From NCBI GenBank assembly GCA_003486645.1, contig DNGI01000440.1, forward strand, positions 1-14,910: a DNA stretch of 14,910 bases, written 5' to 3'. The DNA is from Cyanobacteria bacterium UBA11370 (GTDB taxonomy: Bacteria > Cyanobacteriota > Cyanobacteriia > Cyanobacteriales > Coleofasciculaceae). Position numbers and translations under genes: made by a program. Below the pieces are notes generated by a model. That model saw only the letters and a list, made by a program, of their open reading frames with translations, was not told where the DNA came from and ran no database searches. Positions within the stretch are counted from its first letter, which is position 1. Every line of letters starts with the position of its first letter. Of this stretch, positions 1 through 7,035 are shown one piece after another.

Positions 1-22
1 CCCTCTCCCCCTCCCCCCACTT

Positions 23-928
23 CTAACTCACCTTAGAGTAAGCTGGCTCAATAACCCGACCTCGCCGCAGCAAGCGATCGCCCTTCAATAAAGCCGGAGT
101 TATCGTTACATAATCTGTTGCAGAGTGGTCTATATTTGGCTCAAAATCAAAATATTCGCGTCCACTATTCTTATCATCCGGTTGATAAATTTGGACTCGA
201 ATTCCCTGGTCTATCAAAATCTGTGGTAAAAGTTTTGTCAACTCAAGTGCCATCTGAGGTTTCTCTAAAAATGACGCACCCATTAACCTCTGAATCACAT
301 TTAGGAGTTCAGGTAACTCTTCTAACCGACTAGAATCAAGCGGTTTTTTCACTTGTTCAGCGCCACTAACTGCCAGATCAATTGTATTAAGTGCATCCGC
401 AAGATGATCGAGTAGAATTTTACTATCGATCTGCACAATAGCTTGAGACACTGCCACAGGCTGAGTCACATCTAAATGGTTTTCCAGTTTCTCTTTATCG
501 AGTTGCAGAACAACTTCCAGTCCTCCAAGCACCAACATTAATAATATCCCCATCCACGCTCCTGGAGTTTCTTGAGTCAAGGAAAACAGTGAGCCTAAAA
601 TGCTAACACCAATAAGTCCTTGTAGCACTTTTAGAATGATGTTATTAGCGGGAAATTTGGTGACTGAGTTACTAATTTGCTGAGGCTTTGGGTCTAAAAC
701 TCGTGTTTCATTAGTGGCTGTAAGAGTGTTTATAGACTGCCGCAAGATATCCAGAAAAAACGAAGCCAAACGTACCTGAGCCACACTTAGCTCACCACTA
801 TAATTCCTCTGAAGAGTATCGAGTCGAGTTTGAACGAGTTTAACGACTTGCTCCGGATTAGCTGCTTGCTCAATTTCTGCCTGAAGTTCGCCTCGTTCTT
901 TACTAAAAAGTGTTAATAATGTTTTCAT
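23..928 (-). CDS. Membrane protein of unknown function with a GrpE-like C-terminal segment
   Basis: I do not recognise this 301-residue protein as a named family. Residues 1-80 are mostly polar and helical. Two hydrophobic segments follow at about 97-117 and 124-143, separated by a short turn, which suggests a membrane hairpin with both long ends on the same side. Residues 165-240 are helical. The last ~65 residues align by eye with the beta domain of the GrpE encoded at 7036: a G-I/V step, an F-D pair, a V-x-I stretch, then L-[KR]-G followed by G-[RD]-R-V-[IL]-x-x-A-x-x-K-V at the very end. The fold assignment is inference. It starts with ATG and no clear Shine-Dalgarno sequence. It lies downstream of pilB-pilT-pilC on the same strand, 54 bases after its neighbour, and could be the last gene of that transcript. 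Confidence 0.75.
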   Translation of the reverse strand: MKTLLTLFSKERGELQAEIEQAANPEQVVKLVQTRLDTLQRNYSGELSVAQVRLASFFLDILRQSINTLTATNETRVLDPKPQQISNSVTKFPANNIILKVLQGLIGVSILGSLFSLTQETPGAWMGILLMLVLGGLEVVLQLDKEKLENHLDVTQPVAVSQAIVQIDSKILLDHLADALNTIDLAVSGAEQVKKPLDSSRLEELPELLNVIQRLMGASFLEKPQMALELTKLLPQILIDQGIRVQIYQPDDKNSGREYFDFEPNIDHSATDYVTITPALLKGDRLLRRGRVIEPAYSKVS

Positions 929-982
929 TAGTTAGGAGTCATTCAGCCTTTTTTCCCCTCTACCCCCACAAACAACAAACAA

Positions 983-1573
983 CTACGTCGTTGGACTTTC
1001 AGGCGACAACGTTTCCGAGAAAACCTCTTCAGTCACCGGGTCTGGAATTTGGATAACAAATGGCAGACAAGCACCCAACAAACCCCGTTGAATTCGTTGA
1101 GGAGTTTCGGGAAAAATTGCAAACAAAGGATAAATCCGTTCCACACCCTCACTGAGAATATGTTGATAGCGAGGAGGCATTAACCATTCATAGTCTTTAT
1201 CCAACAATACTTGTGTCTGTCGCCAACGACCCAGTAAATCTGAAAAATCCTCTTCTGGACGATGAATAAAGACGAGAATTTCAACTCCCATCTTAATTTT
1301 CCATTCCGGATCGCACATCAAAATAGCCACATCACAAGGGAGACAAACTGCTCCTTGAAATGCTGTAAGATTGAGGTTGTTATTTCCGGCTGGGGGTTTA
1401 GAGTTGCGAATTCGTACAATCGGCAAAGGAATGGTGATCACGCTCTCATCAGGTCGGCGCATACTCGGAATCATCTCCAAGTAAGGTCGATGTTTTTTGA
1501 GGAGCGCGATCGCTGCCTCATGATTGCTATACTCAGCGAGCAAGGCTTCGTAATCAGATTGCTTAACAGGCAT
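983..1573 (-). CDS. Hypothetical protein downstream of pilC
   Basis: This 196-residue protein is not recognised. It has no signal peptide or membrane segment. The N-terminal 40 residues look helical, the middle carries hydrophobic beta-like stretches (IPLPIVRIR, then VAILMCDP and EILVFIHRP), and the C-terminus is proline- and serine-rich. Two cysteines lie close together in the LPCDVAILMC stretch, but no metal-binding pattern is evident. I chose the ATG at 1573. The frame stays open to a TTG at 1678 that overlaps the end of pilC by 17 bases, adding 35 basic residues; neither start has a good ribosome binding site, so the longer form is possible. The gene follows pilC on the same strand, 88 bases away, so it may be cotranscribed with the pilus genes. 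No function is claimed. Confidence 0.7.
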   Translation of the reverse strand: MPVKQSDYEALLAEYSNHEAAIALLKKHRPYLEMIPSMRRPDESVITIPLPIVRIRNSKPPAGNNNLNLTAFQGAVCLPCDVAILMCDPEWKIKMGVEILVFIHRPEEDFSDLLGRWRQTQVLLDKDYEWLMPPRYQHILSEGVERIYPLFAIFPETPQRIQRGLLGACLPFVIQIPDPVTEEVFSETLSPESPTT

Positions 1574-1661
1574 GATACTTTTAGATTTTCGACTTGAGAA
1601 GCGGTGGATTTTAAATCCAATAATTCGACTTCGATTCTCAATCCCCCGCTTCAGAAATTGT

Positions 1662-2879
1662 TTAGCCAAACTGCTCAAATATTTTGAACATTGGTAGATA
1701 CATAGAAACTAGAATTGTACCTACCATTCCTCCTAAGAGAATGATCATGATCGGTTCCATGATACTGGTTAGGGCTTTCACCGCTTGCTCAACTTCATCT
1801 TCATAGAAGTCAGCAACCTTCATCATCATGGAATCCAATTCACCCGTTTCTTCCCCCACACTAATCATCTGAATGGCAAGAGTTGGAAAAACGTTCTCTT
1901 TTTGCAAGGCAAGACTGATCAGTCCACCTTGTTGAATTTCTAGCTTCGCCCCCTCTACCGCATTGGCGATGACTTGATTTCCTGATGTATCTCTAACTAT
2001 ATCTAATGAATTGAGAATCGGCACACCGGAACGAGTCAAGGTTCCAAAAATTCGACAAAAACGTGCTACGGCTGATTTTTCATTTAATTCTCCAAACAAG
2101 GGCATTTTTAACAAAAAGCCATCGATTTGGACACGACCAATGGGTGTCTTATAGTATTGCTTGAAGGCAAACGTTACCACCATAATAAAGACAATTGGGA
2201 TGAGAATTTTCCAGCTTCTGAGTATGCCGCTTAACCAGAGCATAAACGCCGTTAGAGCAGGTAATTCCCCTCCAATATCTTCAAAAATCCCAGCAAAGAT
2301 CGGGATCAGAAACATCGTCATTGCCAGAAAAACAATCACAGCAAAGCTACCAACCACCATTGGATATGCCATTGCCGATTTAATTTGGTTTTGCAGTCGC
2401 GCCATATCTTCTAGCAACTTCGATAATCGGTTGAGTACTTCGTCGAGTACCCCACCAACCTCACCTGCTTGCACCATACTGATGTACAAATTATCAAAAC
2501 AAGCGGGATGTTGCCGCATGGAGTCCGAGAGAGGAGTTCCCTGTTGCACGTCGGTGCTGATCGCAACTAATGCTTTTTTAAGTTTGGCATTGGGACATTG
2601 CTCCGATAAGATACCAAGACAGCGGACGATCGCCACACCCGCATTGACCATAACGGCAAATTGCCGGGAAAAAATAGCTTTGTCTTTGACTGTGACTTTA
2701 GTAAAATTTTCTCCAATTGACGATAAATCTAAGTTAAGGCTAAAGGCTTTTTTGATTGACCCAACAGCAACATACTGATTTTGGAGCAGTGCGCGGGCTT
2801 GTTCAAGAGAATTTGCTTCAATTTTCTCTTGTTTGGTTTTACCTTTAAGATCCCGAACTTCAGCGATGAAGGTAGCCAT
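1662..2879 (-). CDS. pilC: Type IV pilus inner-membrane platform protein PilC (GspF family)
   Basis: PilC is the polytopic platform in the cytoplasmic membrane that links the pilus ATPases to pilin assembly and disassembly. The 405-residue length is typical. It has a short N-terminal domain (1-60), then two copies of the T2SSF cytoplasmic helical domain at about 70-193 and 270-395. Each contains the family's paired signature: residues 130-152 (L-Y-x-S-M-V-Q-A-G-E-x-G-G-x-L) and the equivalent 336-350 (I-Q-M-I-S-V-G-E-E-T-G-E-L). Membrane segments lie at about 172-198, 220-240 and 374-396. It is third in the pilB-pilT-pilC order, separated from pilT by a 140-base spacer that includes a low-complexity tract. 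The ATG has no strong Shine-Dalgarno sequence. The assignment is firm. Confidence 0.97.
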   Translation of the reverse strand: MATFIAEVRDLKGKTKQEKIEANSLEQARALLQNQYVAVGSIKKAFSLNLDLSSIGENFTKVTVKDKAIFSRQFAVMVNAGVAIVRCLGILSEQCPNAKLKKALVAISTDVQQGTPLSDSMRQHPACFDNLYISMVQAGEVGGVLDEVLNRLSKLLEDMARLQNQIKSAMAYPMVVGSFAVIVFLAMTMFLIPIFAGIFEDIGGELPALTAFMLWLSGILRSWKILIPIVFIMVVTFAFKQYYKTPIGRVQIDGFLLKMPLFGELNEKSAVARFCRIFGTLTRSGVPILNSLDIVRDTSGNQVIANAVEGAKLEIQQGGLISLALQKENVFPTLAIQMISVGEETGELDSMMMKVADFYEDEVEQAVKALTSIMEPIMIILLGGMVGTILVSMYLPMFKIFEQFG

Positions 2880-2934
2880 AGCTTGTGTCTGGATGAAGAG
2901 AAAGAATTAGAGTAATAACTGAAGTCATTAGCCA

Positions 2935-2970
2935 GTTGTTAGTTGTTAGTTATTAGTTATTTGTAAATAA
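2935..2970. repeat. GTT/ATT low-complexity tract in the pilT-pilC spacer
   Basis: The spacer holds overlapping units of the form GTTAGTTGTTAGTTATT. The same composition occurs at 4164-4235 and 14821-14857, and its complement at 966-982. It sits between gene ends and encodes nothing I can recognise. Confidence 0.6.
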
Positions 2971-3019
2971 CTACTACTCTTAGGACTAATGACTTTTTGT
3001 TGATAATGTTGGTTAGGAA

Positions 3020-4144
3020 TTAGCGGGTAGCTTTGGCTGCTACTTTAGCACCTGTACCACCCATCGCTCCTGCACCAGCCAGGATGCGTTGCATTTCGTC
3101 AGGCTTGGAACTCTTGGACACAGCCGCCTCAAATGAGATCACACCTTGCTTGACGAGATTCGCTAACGCCTGTTCCATCGTTTGCATTCCCATTTTCATA
3201 CCCGTTTGGATCGCTGAGTAAATTTGAGAAACTTTTCCTTCCCGAATCAGGTTAGCAATAGCTGGGTTTACCACTAAGATTTCTTGTGCCATTACCCGAC
3301 CGAATTCACCAGGTTTTGGGTTTTTCTTCGATACTAGCGTTTGACTGAAAACGGCAATTAACGAGTTAGACATCTGAGCCTGAATTTGGGGTTGTTGTTC
3401 TGGCGGAAACACATCAAGTATCCGGTTTACCGTTTGAGCGGCTGAACTGGTATGCAATGTTCCCATAACCAAGTGACCCGTTTCCGCCGCAGAAATCGCT
3501 AGCGAAATGGTTTCTAAATCCCGCATTTCTCCAACTAAAACAACATCCGGATCTTCCCGTAAAGCTGCCTTCAGAGCATTAGCAAAGCTTTTCGTATCTT
3601 CCCCCTTTTGACGTTGGTGAACTAAACTTTTAATATTTGGGAAAACGTATTCAATCGGGTCTTCAATCGTTAGAATATGTTCAGGTCTTGTGCGGTTAAT
3701 TAAGTCAACCATTGCTGCCAAGGTTGTCGTTTTCCCTGAACCCGTTGGGCCAGTGACTAAGACTAACCCCCGTGGACGTTCACTCATTTCCCGAACGATA
3801 TCGGGTAAACCCAACTGGTCAAAGTTAGGAATCTTAGAAGATAAAGCTCTCAAGCAAGCTGCATAGTAACCCCGCTCTTTGTAGACATTCACGCGGAACC
3901 GAGCCAACCCCTTGACCCCATAGGAACAATCCAATTCCCAGTTCTGCTCTAAATCCTTGCGCTGTGAATTATTCAGCATACTGAAGATTAGCTTCTGACA
4001 TTCGTGAGGACTTAATGGATCTTCGCCGAAAGGTTGGAGTTTTCCACTAATTCGGAAGTAGACAGGAGCACCGGCTTGAATGTGCATATCCGAGCCGCCC
4101 ATCTCAATCATCTGCTCCATCAAGTCTTCAATCATCAGTTCCAT
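3020..4144 (-). CDS. pilT: Type IV pilus retraction ATPase PilT
   Basis: PilT is a hexameric cytoplasmic AAA-like ATPase at the pilus base. It drives pilin depolymerisation and so retraction, twitching motility and, in many bacteria, DNA uptake. The 374 residues show the expected order: an N-terminal PAS-like domain (1-100), Walker A GPTGSGKT at 132-139, the acidic Asp box around 157-165, Walker B ending in DPDVVLVGEMRD at 198-209, the His box at 223-231 (HLVMGTLHT), and the retraction-specific AIRNLIRE motif as AIANLIRE at 295-302. That last motif separates PilT from PilB. The C-terminus has a glycine/alanine-rich tail (355-374). The start is fixed by a good AAGGAG eight bases upstream of the ATG. 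It lies downstream of pilB and upstream of pilC. Confidence 0.98.
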   Translation of the reverse strand: MELMIEDLMEQMIEMGGSDMHIQAGAPVYFRISGKLQPFGEDPLSPHECQKLIFSMLNNSQRKDLEQNWELDCSYGVKGLARFRVNVYKERGYYAACLRALSSKIPNFDQLGLPDIVREMSERPRGLVLVTGPTGSGKTTTLAAMVDLINRTRPEHILTIEDPIEYVFPNIKSLVHQRQKGEDTKSFANALKAALREDPDVVLVGEMRDLETISLAISAAETGHLVMGTLHTSSAAQTVNRILDVFPPEQQPQIQAQMSNSLIAVFSQTLVSKKNPKPGEFGRVMAQEILVVNPAIANLIREGKVSQIYSAIQTGMKMGMQTMEQALANLVKQGVISFEAAVSKSSKPDEMQRILAGAGAMGGTGAKVAAKATR

Positions 4145-4151
4145 CGCTTTG

Positions 4152-4158
4152 TCTCCTT
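4152..4158 (-). promoter_or_regulatory. Shine-Dalgarno sequence of pilT
   Basis: On the minus strand AAGGAGA is followed by seven bases and then the pilT ATG. It is one of the few strong ribosome binding sites in the window and supports the chosen start. Confidence 0.75.
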
Positions 4159-4163
4159 GAAAA

Positions 4164-4235
4164 TGTTATTTGTTGTTGGTTGTTGGTTATTGGTTATTTG
4201 TTGTTGGTTATTCGTTATTTATTGTTAGTTGTTCA
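4164..4235. repeat. GTT-rich low-complexity tract in the pilB-pilT spacer
   Basis: About 70 bases built from GTTATT, GTTGTT and GGTT units. It faces an AAC-rich tract of complementary composition at 4257-4292, so the two could pair as an imperfect long hairpin in the pilB-pilT transcript. No coding potential is apparent despite short open frames. Confidence 0.6.
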
Positions 4236-4256
4236 TTAGGGCGAATTTGTTATTTT

Positions 4257-4292
4257 TCAAACAACAAACAACAAACACCAAACAACAAACAC
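4257..4292. repeat. AAC-rich low-complexity tract just after pilB
   Basis: Repeated CAAACAA / ACAACAAAC units directly downstream of the pilB stop codon. Their composition is complementary to the GTT-rich tract at 4164-4235, with about 20 ordinary bases between them. Confidence 0.6.
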
Positions 4293-4295
4293 CCT

Positions 4296-6302
4296 TTAAT
4301 CCTGAAAACGAGGTGTCATACAATAAGGACAGTCTATCCAATCCTGTTGTAATTCTGCACTGCAAGCCCGACAGGTGAGAGATGTTTTGCGCTTGGCTTT
4401 CAGTTCTGCCTCTAGACCCGAATCCGTAAAGGTTACCCGCTCCACTTCTTCAAGGGTGGTGTAGCCTTGTTTGACAAGATTTAAGCTATAGGCTAATAAT
4501 GTGATCATTCCTTCCTCTACAGCCGCTTCCTTAAGCCGTTCAGCAGGCGCACCTTCGTTAATTAAAAGTGCTAGCCGTTCGGTAGTACGCATTACTTCGT
4601 AAACACCCACACGCCCCTTGTAGCCAATTCCATTACATTTCGGGCAGAGCATTCCTTTGGATTTGGCTTGCTGGATTTCGTCATTAGTCAGCGTATTGGC
4701 TTTATATAGGCTTATTTCTCCGTCACTGGAAGCGGATAAACCAAATCGAGCCAGTTCAGACGAGCTAGGTTGGTAAGAAACGCGACACTCCGAACACACA
4801 CGCCGCATTAAGCGCTGTGCTAACACGCCAATGAGCGCACCAGAAACCATGAAGGGTTCCACACCCATTTCATCCAAACGGGGAATCGCTCCGGCTGCAT
4901 CATTAGTATGGAGCGTGGTGAGCACCAAGTGACCTGTTAGAGCGGCTTCAATTGCCGTTTTTGCCGTTTCTTTGTCCCGCGTCTCACCCACCAGAATCAC
5001 ATCTGGATCTTGCCGTAAAAATGACCGTAGAATTGAGGCAAAGTCCATGCCTTTTTCCCGAATCACCTGCACCTGAGTAATTCCCGGTAAGGAATACTCA
5101 ATCGGGTCTTCTGCGGTACTAATATTGACTCCAGGGTCATTTCGTTCTGCCAGAATGGAGTACAAGGTTGTCGATTTCCCCGAACCCGTTGGTCCCGTTA
5201 CCAAGATCAAGCCAAAGGGTCGGTTTGCCATGTCTCTGACAATTTGCAGCGTTTCTGGCTCCGTAATCAAAATATCCAACCCTAGCTGAGTGCTAGAGTT
5301 ATCCAATATCCGCAGTACCACCTTCTCACCGTAGCGACTAGGCAAGGTGCTGACTCGAAAGTCCACTTTACGACCCTGGAACATCCGCCGGATTCTACCA
5401 TCTTGAGGCATTCGTCGTTCGGCGATGTCCAATTCCGACATAATTTTAAAGCGAGCTGAAACCGCTGGCGTAATTTTTTTCGGTAAGGGGTCAAAGGCTT
5501 GACGCAGCACCCCGTCTTTCCGGAACCGAATCCGCAACGACTCTTCCTGCGGTTCAACGTGAATGTCAGAAACTCCCTCTTGCAGTGCCTTGGCAAGGAT
5601 TTTGTTAACTAAGTTGATAACAGGTGCCCCGCCTGCATCACTCAAAGCTTCACCCAGATCGGCTTCGCCTTCATCCGGCGCATCGGCTAGAGAATCAAGA
5701 CTGTCCAAATTAGCCAGATCCTGACTAACATCGGTTGCTTGTTGGGCTTCCTGTTCCTTGCTCTTTGCCAATTGTTGATCGAGATATTCCGAAATGAGCT
5801 GTTGATAATCTTCTTGAGTGATCACCATCCGCCGCAACCCAATACCTTGAGGTCGCAGAATCCGGTTTAAATCATCTTGAGCATCTAGGTTATCGGGATC
5901 AACCATGGCGACCAAGATAGATTGAGGTTGACTATCTGTCTTTGAGATCGGGACAAGGCGGTAGCGACGGCAGATATCAATGGGAAGCAGCGTATCGATC
6001 AGTTCACTGACTTGGTGACTCGAAATATCACTAATTTCCGGATCGAGAGACTCAACACCGTAAAGAATCTTTAGTTCAAATAATTGCTGTTTTTTGTACT
6101 GGCGTAGTAAGTCAGGGGGGAGTTGACGACCCGTTAAGGCTTCTAAAACCTCAGTTAAAGGTCTCCCAGACTTTCGGCTTTCAACCAATGCCTGCTGCAT
6201 CTGCTCGGAGTCAACGTAACCCGCCTGAATGAGTTTATTGCCAAAGGGTGAAAAATCGTTTCTGACAACAAGGGCGCGTCGTGATGATGGGGATTGAGTC
6301 AT
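4296..6302 (-). CDS. pilB: Type IV pilus extension ATPase PilB (GspE family)
   Basis: PilB powers pilin polymerisation at the cytoplasmic face of the pilus machine. The 668 residues contain an N-terminal MshEN/T2SSE_N region (about 20-175), an acidic linker (185-225), and the GspE ATPase core. Walker A is GPTGSGKST at 370-378, Walker B ends in DPDVILVGETRD at 432-443, and the His box HLVLTTLHT spans 458-466. A CxxC...CxxC metal site (C503, C506, C553, C556) is the usual GspE/PilB zinc motif. A second four-cysteine ribbon lies at the extreme C-terminus (C644, C647, C658, C661); such tails are seen in cyanobacterial PilB, and the PilB C-terminus is where Hfq docks in Synechocystis. AAGGAGA lies 14 bases before the ATG, a long spacing. 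It is the first gene of the pilus cluster. Confidence 0.98.
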   Translation of the reverse strand: MTQSPSSRRALVVRNDFSPFGNKLIQAGYVDSEQMQQALVESRKSGRPLTEVLEALTGRQLPPDLLRQYKKQQLFELKILYGVESLDPEISDISSHQVSELIDTLLPIDICRRYRLVPISKTDSQPQSILVAMVDPDNLDAQDDLNRILRPQGIGLRRMVITQEDYQQLISEYLDQQLAKSKEQEAQQATDVSQDLANLDSLDSLADAPDEGEADLGEALSDAGGAPVINLVNKILAKALQEGVSDIHVEPQEESLRIRFRKDGVLRQAFDPLPKKITPAVSARFKIMSELDIAERRMPQDGRIRRMFQGRKVDFRVSTLPSRYGEKVVLRILDNSSTQLGLDILITEPETLQIVRDMANRPFGLILVTGPTGSGKSTTLYSILAERNDPGVNISTAEDPIEYSLPGITQVQVIREKGMDFASILRSFLRQDPDVILVGETRDKETAKTAIEAALTGHLVLTTLHTNDAAGAIPRLDEMGVEPFMVSGALIGVLAQRLMRRVCSECRVSYQPSSSELARFGLSASSDGEISLYKANTLTNDEIQQAKSKGMLCPKCNGIGYKGRVGVYEVMRTTERLALLINEGAPAERLKEAAVEEGMITLLAYSLNLVKQGYTTLEEVERVTFTDSGLEAELKAKRKTSLTCRACSAELQQDWIDCPYCMTPRFQD

Positions 6303-6316
6303 AACGGCTGAGAATA

Positions 6317-6323
6317 TCTCCTT
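6317..6323 (-). promoter_or_regulatory. Possible Shine-Dalgarno sequence of pilB
   Basis: AAGGAGA on the minus strand lies 14 bases upstream of the pilB ATG. The match is perfect but the spacing is longer than usual. No other start codon lies closer in the pilB frame. Confidence 0.4.
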
Positions 6324-6337
6324 AAATTACCAAGTAT

Positions 6338-6353
6338 GCCCAAAAGCTTGGGC
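6338..6353. repeat. Short palindrome in the pilB leader region
   Basis: GCCCAA and TTGGGC form a perfect 6-bp inverted repeat around AAGC. It lies 35 bases upstream of the pilB start. It could be a hairpin in the pilB leader or a protein-binding site. On the plus strand it is followed by TTTAATT, but no plus-strand gene ends here, so a terminator role is unlikely. Confidence 0.45.
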
Positions 6354-6827
6354 TTTAATTAAATTTGAGAAGCTATAAGGGTAACCCTACGGCCTACTTG
6401 CCTTTAATGACCTAGGCGGGTTGAGCAAACCCTCTCCCTTGATGGGGTTAGGTTAGGGGACTTACCAAGGGAACACCTTTGCCGATGGGTGAGGTTGGAT
6501 GCCAACGAGCTTGGGTTACCACTATCCTGACAATAATGAAATGGAAGTTATCAGCTCATCTGAACATGATAGAATTCTCTCTGTAGCCAAACCCGCCCTA
6601 TCCATATATGTCGTAGAATACTTTATCTATTATAGATTTACCAAACTCTGCTCAAGACTTTCTGGTTGAGTTCTATTCTCATTTTTATCTTACCTCCGCT
6701 AATCGCCCTTGGCTTCGTAGCAGTGTCTGGAAATCTACCCATACATCCAAATTTCCTAGTCAGCTAATGGGTGTTTAAATTGCACACCGAGTCTAGGGTC
6801 AGTCAACAATCCCACAGATACCACTCT

Positions 6828-6847
6828 AATAAAGTCAAATAAAGTCA
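6828..6847. repeat. Tandem 10-bp repeat AATAAAGTCA x2
   Basis: Two perfect adjacent copies of AATAAAGTCA. On the minus strand each gives TGACTTTATT, one helical turn apart. This could be a pair of regulator sites or chance; nothing else supports a role. Confidence 0.4.
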
Positions 6848-6968
6848 AACTGACGAACAATTTTTGCCAGCATGTATTAGGATTTGAGGAGGTAGTACTC
6901 CCAACCCAAGGCGTGCCCCTTCCACTAAAGGATGTGCCATCAAGAAAATTGCCAGGAATTGGGTTGCT

Positions 6969-7002
6969 CTTGGGAAGGTTTATCGATAAACAAGCTCCCA
7001 AG
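6969..7002. promoter_or_regulatory. Nested inverted repeat directly upstream of grpE
   Basis: The outer arms are CTTGGGA (6969-6975) and TCCCAAG (6996-7002). Inside is a perfect 14-base palindrome, GTTTATCGATAAAC (6978-6991). As RNA this would form a two-part hairpin of 7 outer and 5 inner pairs with a TCGA loop, ending 33 bases before the grpE ATG. It is not CIRCE and has no T-run. An operator for heat-shock control or a structured leader are both possible; the sequence alone cannot decide. Confidence 0.55.
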
Positions 7003-7035
7003 GATTAGCAGTATTTCAACTGGAATGAGTGGATC

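Larger units (their letters stand above)
6303..7035. other. Divergent spacer between pilB and grpE
   Basis: These 733 bases separate two divergent operons and should hold both promoters. I see no convincing gene. Notable contents are a 16-base palindrome near pilB (6338-6353), a C/G-rich stretch at about 6430-6460 resembling degenerate cyanobacterial CCCTCTCCC/GGGTTAGG repeats, a tandem 10-bp repeat (6828-6847), and a strong dyad next to grpE (6969-7002). Frames on both strands are open over about 6760-7001, but the plus frame has no ATG and neither resembles a known protein. The CIRCE operator (TTAGCACTC-N9-GAGTGCTAA) is absent. No promoter with both hexamers could be placed. Confidence 0.6.

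Noticed and set aside
983..1678. Longer TTG start for the gene downstream of pilC
   Set aside because: It overlaps pilC, uses TTG, and adds 35 basic residues without an obvious domain. The ATG at 1573 is preferred, though not certain.
2161..2778. 205-codon plus-strand ORF
   Set aside because: It lies wholly inside pilC on the opposite strand, and its composition (Ser, Ile, Thr, Ala rich with scattered Cys) is that of an antisense shadow.
6338..6353. Intrinsic terminator before grpE
   Set aside because: The 6-bp palindrome has only TTTAATT after it, and no plus-strand gene ends upstream; it lies in the pilB leader.
6756..7001. 81-codon minus-strand ORF upstream of grpE
   Set aside because: It resembles no known protein, has no ribosome binding site, and overlaps an equally open plus frame and the grpE dyad. 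It is kept only as a low-interest observation.
6303..7035. CIRCE operator upstream of grpE
   Set aside because: I looked for TTAGCACTC-N9-GAGTGCTAA and found neither arm; the inverted repeats here have other sequences.
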